DNA of 47,879 bases from Alphaproteobacteria bacterium (GCA_030750865.1 JASMHE010000014.1:1-47879), one strand, 5' to 3'; shown: positions 24,794 to 34,071, counted from the first letter of the stretch. Notes: generated by a model from the sequence alone, not told the origin. Program-made: numbers and translations.

Positions 24794-26592
24794 TGTTTCC
24801 CTGCGTCCTCTGTTGCCATCTGTTCATCTGCTGGCGGCGCGATAAATTCGTGACACGGGTGCTTGTCATCAACACCAAGATCGGTCAGTGAAACCGCGAG
24901 AAAGGCCGGATTAATCATACCAACAGCAAGGCCACCAATCTTTTTAATCAGCGACATTGATGAAATAGAAATTTCAGGCGTTGATAGCGCACCGGAAATA
25001 TTCACCGCAGGAGCGACATCCAGGAACGTGGTGGATTTAGCCTTTGGCTCGACTGTAATTTTCAGTTTCCGGTCAACAAAATCAACATCACCTTCACCGA
25101 TCACCGTAATGCGTTTTGTATCCATAAAGAGCGGTGAAGCAACCCCGACACCGTTTTCAATATCGAAGTTCGCAATCACGCAATTCAAGCTCATTTCCGA
25201 TGAGGGATCAAAACTCGGCAACAGCGCGTTCAACAGACCGCCGCCCCAAATATCCAGGGCACGGCCGGGCATCTGCCCCTGTCCGGCCACCAACGAGATA
25301 TAACCGTCCAGATTACGGGCTAATGCATCATAGGTTGCACCCGTCGCCCCGAGCTTGACCTTCACATCCGCAAGGGCCTTCCCTTCACCGGACTGGTGAA
25401 TCATATTCTGTAATTTCGCATAATTCATTTTGCTGATATCGGCGCGGATATCCAGTTCGGACTCCTCTTTATTGCCGTGCGGCTTTAACGTTGCCGACAA
25501 ACGGATTTTGCCTTCGGCCAGCGTGCCAGTTGCCTGATCGATGACATAGCCATCCGGCGTAATCGATAACGGCAACACCATAGAGCCAACCGGCTCTCCG
25601 CCCATCAGTAAGTGTTCTACAATCACATCCACAAAGATGTTTTGTTCTGCGTAAACAATCGCACCACCTTTATCTGCGGCTTCCTCATCTGCCGGTAAAT
25701 AACGCCCGATCTTTTCGGCAAATCCGGTCAGAATAGAAATATCTGCAGGCGACAGTTTTTCAAAAACAATTTCACCTTGCTTGCCTTCGCTTTCATCCAG
25801 CGCCAGACGTGCATGCATTTTGCTTTCGCCAAAATTCATCACAACGTCCAAATCACGGCCGAGGAACCTGTTCACCAATTCGATCTCTGCCGTCAGCGGA
25901 ATGACTTCATCCGCATCAGATATATCCTGAATGGAAACTGTTGTGCCATGATCATGTTGCTGTGCATTAGCCGTCACGCGCATTTCGCCCAGACTGAACT
26001 GTAACGGAATATCATCCCCTGCATAATAAACCGCATGACCATTCGATAATGCTTTTTTCGCAATGCCCGCCGACAGGGCCAGCACATGCCCATTCCACGT
26101 ACCGTCCACTTTGAATGTGCTTGGCTGCCCCTCGGGGTCTTCGATTCTGGCCGACGCAATACGCACATCACCATTGCGGGTGATAAAATCGGACAGATAC
26201 GCATCTTCCAAAACCAGTTCCCGCACTTTGAAGTCGGAAAAGAACATCCGCCAAAAACTCGTGGCAAACTTGAATGTACCGACATGCCCCTCGACTTTTT
26301 CCGGGTCTTCGCGTGAAGACAGCACGACATCAGCAATATCAACGCGAATTGTCGGAAAGAAATGTACGGCATTGAATTCACCAATTTCGGCTTCCGTGCG
26401 CGTCGATGAAGAAATCTGTTTTTCGATGACCTCTTTCAACCAGTCAGACGACCCGCCCAGATTGCCCCAGACAACCAGACTAAGCCCGAACAAAAAGGCC
26501 AGAACAAAAAAGATTTTCAACGTGCCACCAATAAAACGGCGCAATCGGCTTTTCTGTTTTTTCGGTTTGTCATCTTCAAAAAATAGAACCAT
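24790..26592 (-). CDS. AsmA-family membrane-anchored protein
   Basis: About 600 residues. A basic N-terminus (KKQKSRLRRF) precedes one membrane anchor (about residues 28-46, IFFVLAFLFGLSLVVWG). The long periplasmic part is rich in beta strands and shows AsmA-type elements: an early domain with FPTIRVDIADVVLSS and LVLEDAYLSDF, and a late segment with LNCVIANFDIENGV and GEGDVDFVDRKLKI. Family members are thought to bridge or influence lipid transfer and outer-membrane biogenesis. Start choice: GGAAAG lies about 8 nt before the ATG at 26592 (MVLFFEDD); a further upstream start would run into the preceding gene. It is followed by ATP12 with a 4-nt overlap. Confidence 0.85.
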   Translation of the reverse strand: MVLFFEDDKPKKQKSRLRRFIGGTLKIFFVLAFLFGLSLVVWGNLGGSSDWLKEVIEKQISSSTRTEAEIGEFNAVHFFPTIRVDIADVVLSSREDPEKVEGHVGTFKFATSFWRMFFSDFKVRELVLEDAYLSDFITRNGDVRIASARIEDPEGQPSTFKVDGTWNGHVLALSAGIAKKALSNGHAVYYAGDDIPLQFSLGEMRVTANAQQHDHGTTVSIQDISDADEVIPLTAEIELVNRFLGRDLDVVMNFGESKMHARLALDESEGKQGEIVFEKLSPADISILTGFAEKIGRYLPADEEAADKGGAIVYAEQNIFVDVIVEHLLMGGEPVGSMVLPLSITPDGYVIDQATGTLAEGKIRLSATLKPHGNKEESELDIRADISKMNYAKLQNMIHQSGEGKALADVKVKLGATGATYDALARNLDGYISLVAGQGQMPGRALDIWGGGLLNALLPSFDPSSEMSLNCVIANFDIENGVGVASPLFMDTKRITVIGEGDVDFVDRKLKITVEPKAKSTTFLDVAPAVNISGALSTPEISISSMSLIKKIGGLAVGMINPAFLAVSLTDLGVDDKHPCHEFIAPPADEQMATEDAGKQ

Positions 26593-26623
26593 TCTTTTAT
26601 CTTTCCGCTTGCTGTTTATAACG

Positions 26624-27598
26624 TTAACGACCGCCATCCGAAAATGGATCGTCCTGCATATCCGGATCAAAATTAAAGGATGTCCAGCTTTTCTTCAGAT
26701 CGTCCGGTAACGGCGCCGTCACATCAATGACTTTATTTTTCTTACCAGGCAAAGGCAAAATCAAGCGGCGCGCATGCAGATGCAACCGCCGCGCCATTTC
26801 CACACCCTCGGCCGCATTATCGCCATGATACCGTTTATCCCCGACAATCGGGCTTTCCAGTATTTCTGCCGCATGTACGCGGATTTGATGCGTGCGCCCC
26901 GTACGCGGCCAAAACGCCACAAACGCATAATGATCTGCAGCTTTATCTATGACCTTGAATTCAGTCAGCGCATATTTCCCGTCATCTTCATCAACGGTCA
27001 TTTTATCCCACGCGGCCCCTTGTCCGATCGGCGCCCGTATCACGCCATCACGATCTTCGGGTGTTGGCGACACCAACGCCCAGTAAATCTTTTTCACATC
27101 ACGCTGCTGGAACATCTTGCCCAGCTTGCGAATGGTGTCCGGCACGCGCGCAACAACCATCAACCCCGATGTTTCTTTATCAAGGCGGTGAATTAGTTTC
27201 GGCGCTAAATCTTTTTTACCGGCAAGCGCAGGCAACAAGCGGTCAACATGCTGATCGACATTTTCACCGCCCTGCGATGCGATGTCGGCAGGCTTGTTTA
27301 ACACAACAATGTCGCCGTCATCATATAAAACCCATGACCGGATCATCTCTTTTTCGGCCGCTGTCAGCGGTTTTTTCTGTTTTTTCTTCGGCGCATTCTC
27401 GAACGGCGGAATACGGACATCCTGCCCTTCGCTGATGCGGGTATCCGGTTTCACACGTTTACCGTCAACACGAATTTGCCCGGTACGGATCAGCTTCTGC
27501 GCCAATACGAACGGCATCCGTTTTTTCAGCCAGCGGTCAAGACGCTGACCGTCCGCATCTGCCGGCACGTGAATATGTTCAACATCTGTCTGTGTCAT
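26624..27598 (-). CDS. RluA-family 23S rRNA pseudouridine synthase (RluC/RluD-like)
   Basis: A 324-residue protein. An S4 RNA-binding domain at the N-terminus (QRLDRWLKKRMP and IRTGQIRVDGKRV) is followed by the RluA catalytic domain with HRLDKETSGLMVVAR at 137-151, catalytic Asp140. The later TGRTHQIRVHA block is intact. It converts uridines of large-subunit rRNA to pseudouridine; RluC and RluD cannot be told apart by eye, though the C- and N-terminal pattern favours RluC. Start choice: the ATG at 27598 overlaps the crcB stop by 4 nt (ATGA) and has AGGAC upstream, which is better than the in-frame start at 27631. Confidence 0.93.
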   Translation of the reverse strand: MTQTDVEHIHVPADADGQRLDRWLKKRMPFVLAQKLIRTGQIRVDGKRVKPDTRISEGQDVRIPPFENAPKKKQKKPLTAAEKEMIRSWVLYDDGDIVVLNKPADIASQGGENVDQHVDRLLPALAGKKDLAPKLIHRLDKETSGLMVVARVPDTIRKLGKMFQQRDVKKIYWALVSPTPEDRDGVIRAPIGQGAAWDKMTVDEDDGKYALTEFKVIDKAADHYAFVAFWPRTGRTHQIRVHAAEILESPIVGDKRYHGDNAAEGVEMARRLHLHARRLILPLPGKKNKVIDVTAPLPDDLKKSWTSFNFDPDMQDDPFSDGGR

Positions 27599-27984
27599 GA
27601 ATACACCGTCCTGACGAACCACATACCGCAAAAAAGCGCGCCGATTGATACAAGCACCGATAACAGCACATAGACAAAGGCAGACACCAGCGCCCCACGC
27701 TCGATCAATGTGACCGTATCCAGCGAAAAGGTCGAAAAGGTTGTAAACGCACCGAGAAACCCAATCGTCATGAAGGCTTTATACTGTTGTGGCACATCCC
27801 AGAACAGGGCAAAAGAGGAAATCAATATCCCCATGATCAACGAACCCAGAATATTGGCGCATAATGTGCCGTACGGAAAACCGTGTCCGGCCACCATCGT
27901 GACCAGATGTCCCAGTCCGTAACGCCCTAAGGCGCCTAAAGCGCCACCGGCGGCGATGTAAATTGAAAGCGGCATATAACCCAT
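27595..27984 (-). CDS. crcB: Fluoride channel/exporter CrcB (Fluc)
   Basis: A 129-residue four-helix inner-membrane protein. Family motifs are GGALGALGRYG (13-23), GTLCANILGSLIMG with the conserved pore Asn, and GFLGAFTTFSTFS with the Phe box that lines the fluoride pathway. Dimers export fluoride passively. The usual crcB-associated fluoride riboswitch is not seen in the 62 nt upstream. It is the first of a tightly overlapping run crcB-rlu-asmA-ATP12, with rarA 62 nt before it on the same strand. A second ATG three codons in (MPLSIYIAAGG) is an alternative start. Confidence 0.93.
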   Translation of the reverse strand: MGYMPLSIYIAAGGALGALGRYGLGHLVTMVAGHGFPYGTLCANILGSLIMGILISSFALFWDVPQQYKAFMTIGFLGAFTTFSTFSLDTVTLIERGALVSAFVYVLLSVLVSIGALFCGMWFVRTVYS

Positions 27985-28046
27985 CTTTTTGTTGTAATTT
28001 CAGTGCGTAATAAACCATATATACACACAATAGTGAAGAAATGTTT

Positions 28047-29372
28047 TTAACGCTTCTTTGACTCGCGTAGCTTCTGCCAGTAACTCAGGCGCTTGTTAAT
28101 TTCACGCTCGAAACCACGATCCGGCGGATCATAAAATTGCGGGCGTTCCATCTCGTCCGGAAAGTAATTTTGCCCCGAAAACGCATGATCGGCATCATGG
28201 TCATATTCATACCCGTCACCATATCCGATATCTTTCATCAGATTTGTCGGCGCGTTCAGAATATATTTCGGCGGCATCAGCGATCCTGTTTGCGCCGAGG
28301 CACGCCGCGATGCTTTGTACGCCGTATAAACCGCATTTGATTTCGGGGCTGTTGCCAGATAAACGACCGCCTGCGCCAACGCAAGCTCCCCTTCCGGCGA
28401 TCCAAGACGTTCAAAGCTCTGCCAGGCCGACATGCAAAGCGGCAAAGCCTGCGGGTCGGCATTGCCGATATCTTCGCTAGCCATACGCACAAGGCGGCGG
28501 GCAATAAAATGCGGATCTTCACCGCCATCCAGCATACGTCCCATCCAATACAATGCCGCATCAGGATCACTACCACGGACCGATTTATGCAGCGCACTGA
28601 TTAGATTGTAATGGGCTTCTTCGCCCTTATCATACAGCGGCACGCGCTTTTGCAGAACGGACTGGAGCGCGTCAAGATGCAGCGGATCATCCGCTTCGCC
28701 TGCGAAATCATAAATCCGCTCGACCAGTGACAGGAAATAGCGCCCGTCACCATCAGCCATCGCATATAAATGCCGCATCGCTTCTTCATCAACCGGCAAC
28801 GCCCGTCCCATATAATCTTCGGCTCGTCGCAACAGTTTTTCCATCGCCGTTTCGTCCAGCCGGTTTAACACCAACACCTGCGCCCGCGACATCAAAGCGG
28901 CATTCAGCTCGAAAGACGGGTTTTCTGTCGTGGCCCCGATCAGCGTGATCGTACCATCCTCGACCACAGGCAAAAACGCATCTTGTTGCGATTTATTGAA
29001 ACGGTGGATCTCGTCAACAAATAACAGTGTGCCCTGCCCGTTTTGCTTCCGCATTCTGGCCTGATCGAACGCGGCGCGCAGCTCCTTTACACCGGAAAAA
29101 ATCGCCGAAAGCTGTTCAAAGTGCAAATCTGTATAAGACGACAGGATGCGGGCCAGTGTCGTTTTTCCCGTGCCGGGCGGGCCCCATAAAATCAATGACG
29201 GAATATGCCCCCGTTCAATCATACGGGTTAACGGCTTACCTTCACCGATCAGGTGATCCTGCCCGACTATTTCGTCAATCGCCGCAGGGCGCAATCGGTC
29301 CGCAAGCGGACGGTTTTCATCCTGACCGCCGGACTCTGTTGTTGATGTTTCAAAAAAATTATTCTGTGTCAT
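28047..29372 (-). CDS. rarA: Replication-associated recombination protein A (AAA+ ATPase)
   Basis: A 441-residue AAA+ protein of the RarA/MgsA/WRNIP1 family. Walker A is GPPGTGKT at 64-71, Walker B LLFVDEIHRF at 116-125, sensor 1 GATTENPSF at 146-154, and the arginine-finger region is LMSRAQVL. It ends with the tetramerisation domain characteristic of the family (SVRGSDPDAALYWMGRML and ASEDIGNADPQAL). It acts at stalled replication forks with SSB and RecA. Start choice: ATG at 29372 overlaps the last base of the protease stop (TAATG), which suggests coupling; upstream in-frame starts run into the protease gene. Confidence 0.96.
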   Translation of the reverse strand: MTQNNFFETSTTESGGQDENRPLADRLRPAAIDEIVGQDHLIGEGKPLTRMIERGHIPSLILWGPPGTGKTTLARILSSYTDLHFEQLSAIFSGVKELRAAFDQARMRKQNGQGTLLFVDEIHRFNKSQQDAFLPVVEDGTITLIGATTENPSFELNAALMSRAQVLVLNRLDETAMEKLLRRAEDYMGRALPVDEEAMRHLYAMADGDGRYFLSLVERIYDFAGEADDPLHLDALQSVLQKRVPLYDKGEEAHYNLISALHKSVRGSDPDAALYWMGRMLDGGEDPHFIARRLVRMASEDIGNADPQALPLCMSAWQSFERLGSPEGELALAQAVVYLATAPKSNAVYTAYKASRRASAQTGSLMPPKYILNAPTNLMKDIGYGDGYEYDHDADHAFSGQNYFPDEMERPQFYDPPDRGFEREINKRLSYWQKLRESKKR

Positions 29373-30796
29373 TAGCGGATCACAATGTTGTGTGTTTGAC
29401 CGCCGCGCTCGATCACGATTTGCCATGCGCCCGCGCGGCCGGTGTTTTTCAAAAATTTGGCCAGTTGTTTTGTCGAGGCAATCTCCTGCCCGTTGACTTG
29501 CAGGATACGATCACCTTGCGCAAATAAACGCACCGCACGCGTGCCGGAATCAACATCGGCGACAACAACCCCGTCATTTTCGGTATTTGGCAGCGGAATG
29601 CCCAATTCGGTCGCAACCGCCGGATTAAGATTCATGGCATGCACGCCGCTGAACGGGTTATAGCCTTTTAAAAGGCGTGTATCGCGGCTCGGCACATCCG
29701 GCGGTGCCATCGCCAGAATATCATATTCCTTTTCGCGCCCATCACGCAGCACCGTAAAACGGGCTTTCTGCCCCAGTGGAACCGTTGCCATACGAAACTT
29801 CAGTGCGGCCGGTTCCTTGACAAGACGTCCATCCATCGCCGTAATCAGATCTCCCGCTTTTAATCCGGCTTTTGCCGCCGGACTTTGCGCATGCAGCGCG
29901 GCCACCAGAACGCCGTGCGGCGTACTCAGCCCCAAGCTTTGTGCGATATCGGAGGTCACCCCCTGTCCGGTCATACCGAGCCAGGGGCGCACAACGGCTT
30001 TATCCCCCACCTGTCCGCTTTCATAGGCCGCAACGACCGTTGCCAGCATTTCAGACGGCACGGCAAAGCCAAGCCCCAGCGATCCGCCGGACCGCGAGAA
30101 AATCGCCGTATTGATACCGACAACGCCGCCATCCATTGCCACAAGCGGCCCGCCCGAATTACCGGGGTTAATGGCGGCATCTGTCTGGATAAAGAAATTA
30201 AAATCATTGATGTTCAACGATGCCCGCCCCTGCGCCGACACGATACCGGACGTCACTGTCTGCCCGACACCAAACGGATTGCCGATTGCCAGAACAAGGT
30301 CACCGACCTCCAATCCTTCGGACGGCCTCAGCTCGACAAACGGGAATGTTTCATCGTCCGCAGTGATCTTTAAAAGCGCCAGATCGGACGGCTCATCCAC
30401 CAGCACCTTTTCTGCCTCGAACTCGCGCCCATCCAAAAGCGCCACGGTAATTTCCGTTGCATCCTTGACCACATGCGCATTCGATACAATCAGCCCGTCT
30501 TCTTTGATAATCACACCCGACCCCAACGCGCTTTCAACACGGTTGCGGGTCATGCCGCCAAATGAACGGCCGAAAAACTGGCGAAAGAACGGATCATTTG
30601 CAAATGGATGGACATTCCGCGCAACAACGCGCTTGGTATAGATATTAACCACAGATGGCGCGACTTTCTTGACAAGCGGCGAAAATGACAGCTTGATCTG
30701 CGCTTCTGATTGCGGCACAGCCGTTTGTTGCGCAAATCCACCCGCAGGCACGCACAATAACATGGCTGTCAGCACTATGATTAAGCTGTTTCTCAT
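29372..30796 (-). CDS. Do/DegP-like periplasmic serine protease with PDZ domains
   Basis: A 474-residue trypsin-like HtrA protease. The signal peptide is at residues 1-22 (SLIIVLTAMLLCVPAGGFA). The catalytic triad is His108 (SNAHVV), Asp138 (SDLALL) and Ser214 (GNSGGPL). Two PDZ regions follow (about 262-350 and 375-470). It degrades or refolds misfolded envelope proteins. Start choice: ATG at 30796 begins directly with a signal peptide; a TTG at 30832 would add 12 uncharged residues. No strong Shine-Dalgarno sequence is seen. It is divergent from the ArsC-like gene and coupled to rarA by a 1-nt overlap. The long distance from sigma factors gives no hint of envelope-stress control. Confidence 0.94.
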   Translation of the reverse strand: MRNSLIIVLTAMLLCVPAGGFAQQTAVPQSEAQIKLSFSPLVKKVAPSVVNIYTKRVVARNVHPFANDPFFRQFFGRSFGGMTRNRVESALGSGVIIKEDGLIVSNAHVVKDATEITVALLDGREFEAEKVLVDEPSDLALLKITADDETFPFVELRPSEGLEVGDLVLAIGNPFGVGQTVTSGIVSAQGRASLNINDFNFFIQTDAAINPGNSGGPLVAMDGGVVGINTAIFSRSGGSLGLGFAVPSEMLATVVAAYESGQVGDKAVVRPWLGMTGQGVTSDIAQSLGLSTPHGVLVAALHAQSPAAKAGLKAGDLITAMDGRLVKEPAALKFRMATVPLGQKARFTVLRDGREKEYDILAMAPPDVPSRDTRLLKGYNPFSGVHAMNLNPAVATELGIPLPNTENDGVVVADVDSGTRAVRLFAQGDRILQVNGQEIASTKQLAKFLKNTGRAGAWQIVIERGGQTHNIVIR

Positions 30797-30912
30797 GGCA
30801 TTGATATTAGTGCACACACACAGAATCGACAAGGTCGAAACAAGTTGTTTTCTTCATAAAAGATATTTGCTAGCTTTTAGAAAATAACGGACGCATAAAG
30901 ACAGGAAAACAC

Positions 30913-31263
30913 ATGGCAGACATTACGATATACGGCATCAAGAACTGCAACACGATGAAAAAAGCATTTACGTGGTTTGACGACAACGGAATCGCATATG
31001 ATTTTCACGATTATAAGAAAAAAGGTGCCGATATGACGGTCATTGAGCAGGCCGTAACAGAGCATGGATGGGAAAAGGTCATTAACCGCAAAGGCATGAC
31101 ATGGCGCCAATTGCCCGATGATGTTAAAAACGACATGGATGAAGCCGCCGCCCTTGAACTGGCCAATCAAAAAACATCCGTCATTAAACGTCCGCTCATC
31201 ACCTATCGCGGAAAAATCATTCTCGGTTTTGACGAAACACAATACACGGACACATTCCTGTAA
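30913..31263 (+). CDS. ArsC/Spx-like reductase family protein (YffB-like)
   Basis: A 116-residue thioredoxin-fold protein of the arsenate reductase-related group. It begins MADITIYGIKNCNTMKKA with the single catalytic-type Cys12, and has the YffB pattern FHDYKKKG and the cis-Pro end IKRPLITYRGKIILGF. YffB members are thought to be glutathione-dependent thiol reductases; the CNTMKK site lacks a second cysteine, as in YffB. It stands alone on the plus strand between the degP-like gene (divergent) and rplQ (convergent), and ends about 120 nt before a strong bidirectional terminator. Confidence 0.9.
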   Translation: MADITIYGIKNCNTMKKAFTWFDDNGIAYDFHDYKKKGADMTVIEQAVTEHGWEKVINRKGMTWRQLPDDVKNDMDEAAALELANQKTSVIKRPLITYRGKIILGFDETQYTDTFL

Positions 31264-31379
31264 AACCGTTTCCCTGCCAACACTTAGCGCCCCGCTACAC
31301 GACACTGACACTCAAGACTGGCGCCAGAACACATCAGGCGAATACACCAGAACGCAGATAACAAAAAAGCAGACAATAA

Positions 31380-31416
31380 AAAAAGCGGCCCTCATTGCGC
31401 AGAGAGGCCGCTTTTT
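31380..31416. terminator. Bidirectional intrinsic terminator between arsC-like gene and rplQ
   Basis: AAAAAGCGGCC (31380-31390) pairs with GGCCGCTTTTT (31406-31416) through 11 bp with a 15-nt loop. A/T runs flank both sides (seven or more Ts on the minus strand), so it can stop both the ArsC-like transcript and the ribosomal operon transcript. The 31264-31379 stretch before it holds no gene. Confidence 0.9.
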
Positions 31417-31441
31417 AATTCTTATATGCGGGCGTGATCGA

Positions 31442-31897
31442 TTAACCGGCCGCTTGTTGCGTACCAGGGAACCCATCAGGCATTGTGACGTCTTCTGCAA
31501 CGCTCTGCAATGGGCCGCTATCCTGACCTTTTGCAGTCTCGTCACGATCAACAAGCTCAATAACAGCCATTGGCGCGTTATCACCATAACGGAACCCGGC
31601 CTTCAGCACGCGTGTATAACCACCATCGCGGTCTTTGTAACGCTCTGCAAGTGCGCCAAAGATTTTTGCAACTTGCTCTTCATCACGCATACGTGACACA
31701 GCAAGACGGCGATCTGACAAACGGCCTTTTTTACCCATTGTGATCAGTTTTTCGACATATGGACGAAGTTCTTTTGCCTTTGGCAAAGTTGTCACAATCT
31801 GTTCGTGCTTTACGAGTGATGCAGCCATATTTGCAAGCATCGCTCTGCGGTGTGATCCAGCACGTCCCAATTTACGTTGTTTAATACCATGTTTCAT
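31442..31897 (-). CDS. rplQ: Ribosomal protein L17
   Basis: Large-subunit protein at the exit-tunnel side. It opens [23 protein letters not shown] as in other L17 proteins, with [23 protein letters not shown] following. At 151 residues it is about 25 longer than E. coli L17; the extra C-terminus ([18 protein letters not shown]) is polar and probably disordered. It is the last gene of the alpha operon, 38 nt after rpoA, and ends at the bidirectional terminator. Confidence 0.97.
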   Translation of the reverse strand: MKHGIKQRKLGRAGSHRRAMLANMAASLVKHEQIVTTLPKAKELRPYVEKLITMGKKGRLSDRRLAVSRMRDEEQVAKIFGALAERYKDRDGGYTRVLKAGFRYGDNAPMAVIELVDRDETAKGQDSGPLQSVAEDVTMPDGFPGTQQAAG

Positions 31898-31935
31898 TTT
31901 CTCTACTCCTGATGAAAACAGATGTTTTCTTTGCC

Positions 31936-32952
31936 TTAGAACGGCTCCTCAATTTTGCGTGCCAGTTCCTCGATATTTTCCGGTGGCCAACCTTCGACCT
32001 GCATACCAAGATGCAGACCCATTGTTGACAGGACTTCCTTGATTTCATTGAGTGACTTACGACCGAAGTTCGGTGTACGCAGCATGTCGCTCTCTGATTT
32101 CTGAACCAGATCACCAATGTAAACAATGTTGTCGTTCTTCAGGCAGTTTGCAGAACGGACAGACAATTCAAGCTCTTCAACCTTACGCAGAAGGTTTTTG
32201 TTGAATGGCAGTGTCTCTTCTTCTTTCTGCTCTTGCTGCTCTTTCGGCTCATCAAAGTTGATGAAGACCTGCAACTGGTCCTGCAGAATACGTGATGCAT
32301 ACGCAACCGCATCTTCAGGTGTGACAACACCGTTTGTTTCGATGCTCAATGTCAGCTTGTCATAGTCAGTAATCTGACCGACACGTGTATCTTCTACTTC
32401 GTAAGACACTTTGCGAACAGGTGAGAACACACTGTCAACAGGGATCAGACCAACCGGGCATTCTTCCGGACGGTTCTGCGATGCAGGGCAGTACCCCTTA
32501 CCTGTGTTCACAGTCATTTCCATGTTGAACTTCGCACCTTTATCAAGTGTACAAATCACCAGATCGGGATTCATGATCTCGATATCGGCCCCGGCTTCGA
32601 TCATGCCGGCTGTCACTTCACAAGGTCCTTCTGCGTTCAAACGCATTTTCTTCGGGCCTTCAACGTGCATGCGCACGGCAATCGCCTTCACGTTCAACAC
32701 GATGTCTGTTACATCTTCGCGAACCCCTTCAATGGAAGAGAATTCATGCAACACACCGTCGATCTGGATGGCTGTCACAGCAGCCCCCTGAATTGAAGAC
32801 AGAAGAATGCGACGCAGCGCGTTCCCCAATGTCAGACCAAAACCACGTTCCAACGGCTCCGCAACAATCTTGCCGACTGTCTCAGCGTTGTTACCGTGAT
32901 CAATGTCAACCTTTGATGGTTTAATAAGCTCTTGCCAGTTTTTATGTATCAA
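31936..32952 (-). CDS. rpoA: RNA polymerase alpha subunit
   Basis: A 338-residue protein with both folds. The N-terminal assembly domain shows [20 protein letters not shown] and [13 protein letters not shown], and the C-terminal promoter-contact domain shows [16 protein letters not shown] and [16 protein letters not shown]. Start choice: alphaproteobacterial RpoA usually begins MIxKNWQEL, which corresponds to a TTG at 32952 (LIHKNWQEL), with AAGAGGA 6-7 nt upstream. A TTG at 32973 is also in frame but lies over that ribosome site. So this essential gene very probably starts with TTG. The rpsK stop is 101 nt upstream. Confidence 0.97.
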   Translation of the reverse strand: MIHKNWQELIKPSKVDIDHGNNAETVGKIVAEPLERGFGLTLGNALRRILLSSIQGAAVTAIQIDGVLHEFSSIEGVREDVTDIVLNVKAIAVRMHVEGPKKMRLNAEGPCEVTAGMIEAGADIEIMNPDLVICTLDKGAKFNMEMTVNTGKGYCPASQNRPEECPVGLIPVDSVFSPVRKVSYEVEDTRVGQITDYDKLTLSIETNGVVTPEDAVAYASRILQDQLQVFINFDEPKEQQEQKEEETLPFNKNLLRKVEELELSVRSANCLKNDNIVYIGDLVQKSESDMLRTPNFGRKSLNEIKEVLSTMGLHLGMQVEGWPPENIEELARKIEEPF

Positions 32953-33053
32953 GGTTCTATCCTCTTCTTTCAAATTAGTTATGACGTCATCTATGTTTGC
33001 GTTTTAAGAAAAGATCGTCCGGCAATGATCGTCACCATAGCCGGATGCATATA

Positions 33054-33440
33054 TTATACGCGGCGTCTTTTTCTTGGGCGGCAGCCATTATGCGGAATTG
33101 GCGTAATATCAACGATTGATTTAATCGTGTAGCCAATAGATTGAAGACCGCGAAGCGCGCTTTCGCGTCCTGAACCAGGACCTTTAACGCGAACATCAAG
33201 TTCTTTCATACCGTAGTCTTGTGCCTTGCGGCCTGCATCTTCGGCAGCGATCTGTGCTGCAAAAGGTGTTGACTTACGTGAGCCCTTGAAACCTTGTGAC
33301 CCTGCAGACGACCATGCAACGGCGTTGCCTTGTGCATCTGTAATTGTGATCAGCGTGTTATTGAATGTTGAATTCACGTGAGCAATGCCCGCGGTGATAT
33401 TCTTTTTGACTTTTTTCTTTGCTTTTACTGGACGTGCCAT
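33054..33440 (-). CDS. rpsK: Ribosomal protein S11
   Basis: 128 residues, standard length. Typical blocks: [18 protein letters not shown], the [19 protein letters not shown] stretch, [13 protein letters not shown], and the end [18 protein letters not shown]. It binds 16S rRNA in the platform and is part of the mRNA exit region. It sits between rpsM (34 nt upstream) and rpoA in the usual alpha-operon order. AGGAGC stands ahead of the ATG. Confidence 0.98.
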   Translation of the reverse strand: MARPVKAKKKVKKNITAGIAHVNSTFNNTLITITDAQGNAVAWSSAGSQGFKGSRKSTPFAAQIAAEDAGRKAQDYGMKELDVRVKGPGSGRESALRGLQSIGYTIKSIVDITPIPHNGCRPRKRRRV

Positions 33441-33474
33441 GATGTAGCTCCTTTATTCCTTCCTACCGGTTATC

Positions 33475-33846
33475 TTATTTCTTCTTACCGGCGATCGGCT
33501 TGGCAGGACCTTTACGTGTCCGTGCGTTGTTCTGTGTGTTCTGACCGCGAACAGGCAAGCCCATACGGTGACGAAGACCACGATAAGCCTTCATGTCCAT
33601 CAGACGCTTGATGTTCATTGAAATTTCACGACGAAGTTCACCTTCGATTGTGTACTTGTCTGTGTCGATTTCTTTACGGATTGCGTTCAGTTCATCTTCT
33701 GTCAGATCGTTCATACGACGTGCGCGATCAATTTTCAGATCGTCACAAATCTGACGAGCAGATGTTCTACCAAGACCATGAATATAAGTCAGCGCGATTG
33801 TAACACGCTTGTTGTCAGGGACGTTAACCCCAGCAATACGAGCCAT
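33475..33846 (-). CDS. rpsM: Ribosomal protein S13
   Basis: 123 residues. [19 protein letters not shown], the [14 protein letters not shown] helix-turn region, and the C-terminal [18 protein letters not shown] that reaches the decoding region are all intact. It contacts tRNA in the P site and bridges to L5. It is the first gene of the alpha operon here, with a leader of about 160 nt from the promoter at 34015-34042. GAAAGGAAAA lies just before the ATG. Confidence 0.98.
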   Translation of the reverse strand: MARIAGVNVPDNKRVTIALTYIHGLGRTSARQICDDLKIDRARRMNDLTEDELNAIRKEIDTDKYTIEGELRREISMNIKRLMDMKAYRGLRHRMGLPVRGQNTQNNARTRKGPAKPIAGKKK

Positions 33847-33939
33847 TTAATTTTCCTTTCGATCGTAAGCCGAACCGAATCCCTTAATTGCCACTACACA
33901 ATTACTCAATAGGCCAGTTCGTAAACCGTTTATAATTGA

Positions 33940-33988
33940 CTTATATGTCCGTAAGCCTTAGTTTCTAAGTTATTCGGACAAATATAAG
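33940..33988 (-). promoter_or_regulatory. Large inverted repeat in the alpha-operon leader
   Basis: CTTATATGTCCG... at 33940 and the reverse complement of ...CGGACAAATATAAG ending at 33988 form a 49-nt imperfect dyad with a TTT centre: outer CTTATAT/ATATAAG, middle GTCCG/CGGAC and inner CTTAG/CTAAG stems separated by small internal mismatches. It lies downstream of the alpha-operon promoter and so would fold in the rpsM leader RNA. No T-run follows on the minus strand, so a control element is more likely than a terminator. Confidence 0.55.
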
Positions 33989-34014
33989 CCCTCTCTTTCT
34001 TCAGAGATGCGCGC

Positions 34015-34042
34015 ATTATATGGATTACCCCTATATAGTCAA
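34015..34042 (-). promoter_or_regulatory. Strong sigma70-type promoter of the alpha operon (rpsM-rplQ)
   Basis: On the minus strand TTGACT (34042-34037), 16-nt spacer, TATAAT (34020-34015): -35 at 5 of 6 and a perfect -10. A TTTTTTAT tract lies just upstream of the -35. The predicted start is near 34008, with a roughly 160-nt leader before rpsM. It explains how the four alpha-operon genes can be transcribed despite the reversed rhodanese gene upstream. Confidence 0.75.
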
Positions 34043-34071
34043 TAAAAAAATGCAAAAAGGATTGAAATATC

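Noticed and set aside
27985-28046. Fluoride riboswitch expected ahead of crcB
   Set aside because: The 62 nt before crcB lack the conserved GC-rich riboswitch stems; mostly AT-rich.
31936-33846. Missing rpsD in the alpha operon and missing rpmJ near secY
   Set aside because: Absence of these at this locus is usual in alphaproteobacteria, so not a deletion.
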